Source of the DNA: Phycisphaerae bacterium
GTDB lineage: Bacteria > Planctomycetota > Phycisphaerae > UBA1845 > UTPLA1
Reading direction: 5' to 3'
Length of the DNA stretch: 24,669 nt
NCBI GenBank assembly: GCA_016935885.1
Contig: JAFGQA010000390.1
Span: 1-24,669, forward strand
This document shows, piece after piece, positions 22,212 to 24,669 of this stretch. The position numbers and the translations under genes were made by a program. The first letter of the stretch is position 1, and the number at the start of each line of letters is the position of its first letter. Under the pieces are notes generated by a model that did no database searches, was not told the origin of the DNA, and worked only from the letters and a program-made list of their open reading frames with translations.

Positions 22212-23945
22212 TCAGACCGTTCCGGCCACGCGTTCGACCTCCTCGACCGTCGTGATACCCTCGATGACCCGGCGATAGCCACTCTCGGCGAGTGTCTGGA
22301 ACATCCACTCGCCGGCGGCCTTGCGGATATCGGTGATCGTGGGCTCGGTCAGGATGACGTCGCGGACCTGTGAATTGAACAGCAGCATCTCGAAGAGGGC
22401 CATGCGGCCGCGGTACCCGACGCCCATGCACTTCTTGCAGCCAACGGCCTCGAAGAAGTCGCCGTGCGGCCGGTCCTCAAGGCACGCCCGCCGCACGACG
22501 TGTGCCTCCGGCCTGTAGGCGCGTTTGCAGGTCGGGCAGAGCACGCGTACCAGCCGCTGCGAGATGCACATCGTCACCGAATTGGCGATCAGGAAGGGCT
22601 CGACACCCAAATCCAGCAGGCGAAAGACCGTGCCGACGGTGTCTCGGGCGTGAATCGTCGTCATGACCAAGTGCCCGGTCGTGGCGGCCTGCATGGCCAT
22701 CCTGGCCGTTTCGTTGTCACGAATCTCACCCACCAGGATCACATCCGGGTCCTGCCGCAAGACCGACGACAGCACCGAGGCGAAGGTCACGCCGTGCATG
22801 GCGTCGACCGAGATCTGCGTCGTGCCTGCCAGCTCGTATTCGACGGGATCCTCGATCGTAACGATGTTCCTGCTTGCCGCGTCAATCGTCTGCAACGCCG
22901 TATACAGCGTGGTCGTCTTGCCGCTACCCGTCGGGCCGGCGAGGATGACCATGCCCGAGTCCTTCTGGCACACACGAGTCAACTCGGCGACGGCGTCCAG
23001 ATCCATGCCGAGGTTCTCAAACTGGCTCGGCACCGTGGCCTTGTCCAGGAATCGCAGGGCAAGCTTCTGCCCGTGGACCGTAGGCGTCATGCTCACTCGG
23101 AAATCGACCCGACGATCCGGCAGCTCAACGGCGAAGTTGCCCTCCTGCACGACGTTCTTCTTGGCAATGTCGATCTCGCAGAGGATCTTGACCACGTTGA
23201 GGACGGCCACTGCCATCTTGGACGTGATCTCGCCGACGGCGTGAAGCAGGCCGTCGATGCGGAAGCGAATGGCATACACTTCGCCCTTCGGCTCGATGTG
23301 AATATCAGTCGCTGTCGTGCGAAAGCCCGCAAACAACAACTGCCGCATCGCCTCCAACGCCTCGGCGGGCTTCGACTTGCTGGTCTTCTCCTTCTCGATG
23401 GATAGGGGCTCCGACTTCCTGTTCAGCAGCCGGATGTCGCGGCCCACCTCGGGCGCGCCCTCCGGGACGGGAACGTTCACACACGCCTCCATCAGCGGGG
23501 CAAGCTGCCTCGACAAGGGGCCGCTGACCAAGGCCCGCGCCGCCAACGTGGTGGCGACCTTCTTGCGGTCGGGCGGCGAGGGCGGCAGCTCCTCGGCCGA
23601 TTCGGGGACGATTTCCGCTGTGGGCAGCGTCTTTCTCTTCTTCTTCTTCTTGGAGTCGACTTCGTCGGGCAACAGGCGGATGTGGGTGCTGCCTATGCGG
23701 AGCGCGTCACCGAACGTGAGGTTCGCTTCCAGGATACGGTTCTCTCCCATCCAGGTGCCGTTGTGGCTGTTGAGGTCCTTGAGCTTGAAGGCGCCTTCAC
23801 GGTGTTCAATGAGACAATGACGGCGCGAGGCGACGCTGTCGTGTAGGACGACGTCGTTGTGTTCAGACCGGCCGATAGTGACCGCCGGGCCGCCGAAACG
23901 GACCAGTCGCTTCTTGCCGTTCGCCGTGATTTCGAGAGTCGGCAT
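22212..23945 (-). CDS. FHA domain fused to a GspE/PilB-type secretion ATPase
   Basis: The 577-residue protein begins with an FHA domain (about 1-95) showing GRS (25-27), SRRH (40-43) and the SHNGT loop; FHA domains bind phosphothreonine peptides. A Lys-rich linker follows, then the GspE domain (about 190-577). The usual N1 domain is absent, replaced by the FHA. All ATPase motifs are intact: Walker A GPTGSGKT (337-344), Asp-box EDPVEY (365-370), Walker B DVILVGE (401-407), His-box His432, and zinc cysteines 470, 473, 503, 506. It should hydrolyse ATP to drive a pilus- or type II-like machine. MPTLEITANG at 23945 is chosen because it opens the FHA fold; ATG 24071 adds repeat-like residues. It is first of the three-gene cluster. 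Confidence 0.93.
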   Translation of the reverse strand: MPTLEITANGKKRLVRFGGPAVTIGRSEHNDVVLHDSVASRRHCLIEHREGAFKLKDLNSHNGTWMGENRILEANLTFGDALRIGSTHIRLLPDEVDSKKKKKRKTLPTAEIVPESAEELPPSPPDRKKVATTLAARALVSGPLSRQLAPLMEACVNVPVPEGAPEVGRDIRLLNRKSEPLSIEKEKTSKSKPAEALEAMRQLLFAGFRTTATDIHIEPKGEVYAIRFRIDGLLHAVGEITSKMAVAVLNVVKILCEIDIAKKNVVQEGNFAVELPDRRVDFRVSMTPTVHGQKLALRFLDKATVPSQFENLGMDLDAVAELTRVCQKDSGMVILAGPTGSGKTTTLYTALQTIDAASRNIVTIEDPVEYELAGTTQISVDAMHGVTFASVLSSVLRQDPDVILVGEIRDNETARMAMQAATTGHLVMTTIHARDTVGTVFRLLDLGVEPFLIANSVTMCISQRLVRVLCPTCKRAYRPEAHVVRRACLEDRPHGDFFEAVGCKKCMGVGYRGRMALFEMLLFNSQVRDVILTEPTITDIRKAAGEWMFQTLAESGYRRVIEGITTVEEVERVAGTV

Positions 23946-24197
23946 CTCAACACTCGCCTTATCTTCAGCTTGCACCACCCCGCCGGCCAGGAAGCCGGCC
24001 TCGGCGAGAACCGGACGGTCCGCCTCTGGGCCCGGTGCTCCTCGGAAGCCTGAAGCCCGCCCTGCGCCCACGATCGGATCGTTCGCTCCTAGCGCCCCGG
24101 GGGCATCCGAGTCTGGACGGTTATTCTACCCGAAACAATCCGGAACGTCTGCCCCCGAATTGGCGAAACCGCGGCGGAGGTCCGTGACGCTTCCGGC

Positions 24198-24302
24198 GGC
24201 ATTCGATTCTGGGTGCCACTGGCGGCTTGTCCGCCAGTGCGGTCTCTCTGGTGGGCGCACGGGGCACACGCGCACTGGCAGGCAAGCCGCCAGTGGCACC
24301 CG
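24198..24302 (-). repeat. Two-hairpin dispersed element, copy 2 (inverted)
   Basis: On the - strand it matches 6242-6352. The strong hairpin is at 24217-24239 (CACTGGCGG / CCGCCAGTG). The weaker one is at 24273-24295; on the - strand its arms are CTGGCGG / CTGCCAG with one G-T pair, against CTGGCAG / CTGCCAG in copy 1. Confidence 0.75.
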
Positions 24303-24494
24303 CCTAAACTGTCATGCACCCCCGCGGCGGAGGCTGAATCGGTGGACCCACCGTCTCCGGCAGCCCGCCTGCCATGTGGGGGCCGCCTACCATGTGGGGA
24401 ACAAAGGCCGGGCACCCAATGCCACGGCTCTGAGGCAATCTCCCAGCCCTGGCTCGCCTTTCGGCGGATCGACCGTCTACGGCGCTGTTCCTGC

Positions 24495-24571
24495 CGATTG
24501 CACCGCCTGGCTCGCCTGCTGGCTCGCCGTTTGGCGGATCAACCGTCTGCGTTGTTCCCGCGCGACTCCTT
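24495..24571 (+). repeat. 77-base dispersed repeat, copy 2
   Basis: It aligns without gaps to 10477-10553. A shorter related segment with CTGGCTCGCCTTTCGGCGG precedes it at about 24450-24492, so the unit may be partly tandem. Confidence 0.75.
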
Positions 24572-24607
24572 GATGCTGCCGCTAGAGCAGTTCACGCTTG
24601 CCTGCGA

Positions 24608-24662
24608 CTGTGGCACGGGCGCCAAAGCCCGTGAATCCACCGCCGAGACGGCGGTGCCACAG
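24608..24662. repeat. 55-base inverted-end unit with two internal hairpins
   Basis: The ends CTGTGGCAC and GTGCCACAG are reverse complements. Between them are CACGGGC-GCCAAA-GCCCGTG and ACCGCC-GAGAC-GGCGGT. This is the same architecture as the inverted repeat at 18317-18376 and the core of 1025-1130. Confidence 0.7.
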
Positions 24663-24669
24663 GTGCATC

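Larger units (their letters stand above)
23946..24669. other. 724-base gap at the window end, mostly repeats
   Basis: No protein-like ORF is supported. It includes the upstream region of the FHA-GspE gene, where its promoter should lie, and an AAGCCTGAAGCCCGC hairpin-like sequence at 24048-24062. Listed repeats are the two-hairpin element (24198-24302), the 77-base repeat (24495-24571, with a partial copy at about 24450-24492) and the end unit (24608-24662). Confidence 0.6.

Noticed and set aside
1..24669. tRNA or rRNA genes
   Set aside because: No cloverleaf with a T-loop GGTTCGAATCC-type arm and no rRNA-like conserved stretch was recognised when reading both strands; a dedicated search was not possible.

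Overview
The window is GC-rich bacterial DNA with 13 intact protein-coding genes, one probably frameshifted gene, and many short dispersed repeats. No rRNA, tRNA, CRISPR array, transposase or phage gene was recognised. A Planctomycetota (Phycisphaerae-like) genome is my best guess. It rests on the large repeat-filled intergenic gaps, a type II secretion ATPase fused to an FHA domain, the mix of gene families, and in-frame repeat-coded peptides. It is an inference, not a proven placement.

Layout. Positions 1-1411 hold a probable frameshifted small gene, a candidate Pho box and repeats. Positions 1412-3827 (+) are a phosphate-uptake pair, a DUF47/PhoU-like protein followed by a PiT permease. 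A rhomboid protease (4178-5005, +) converges on a phosphoglycerate-dehydrogenase-like gene (5049-6011, -). After a repeat-rich gap come a hexapeptide-repeat acyltransferase (6610-7413), an orphan sigma-54-dependent response regulator (7515-8882) and ribD (9235-10440), all on the + strand. A palindrome array (10754-10976) precedes three + strand genes: a TlpA-like thioredoxin protein, a multi-membrane GT-C glycosyltransferase and a second TlpA-like paralogue (11084-15755). The - strand then carries apt (15849-16403) and an HtrA-type protease (16525-18120). Next, also on the - strand, is a three-gene cluster (18397-23945), transcribed in the order FHA-GspE ATPase, membrane-anchored GspE-like protein, CvpA-like fusion protein.

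The most interesting protein system is that last cluster. The FHA-GspE protein keeps every ATPase motif. Its neighbour has two or three membrane helices and a GspE fold whose Walker A lysine, Walker B glutamate and His-box histidine are all replaced, while the four zinc cysteines remain. This looks like an active ATPase paired with a membrane-bound pseudo-ATPase, possibly controlled by Ser/Thr phosphorylation through the FHA domain, with a four-helix CvpA-like protein as third partner. No pilin, GspF or secretin gene is in the window, so the machine they serve is unknown.

The most interesting DNA-level signal is the repeats. Short palindromes are clustered at 10754-10976, one with a compensated base-pair change, and an 86-base copy sits upstream of two genes. 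Heptanucleotide arrays lie in gaps, at stop codons and in frame inside ribD and the glycosyltransferase gene. There are also two inverted copies of a 106/107-base element with 14-base terminal inverted repeats, and several two-hairpin elements.
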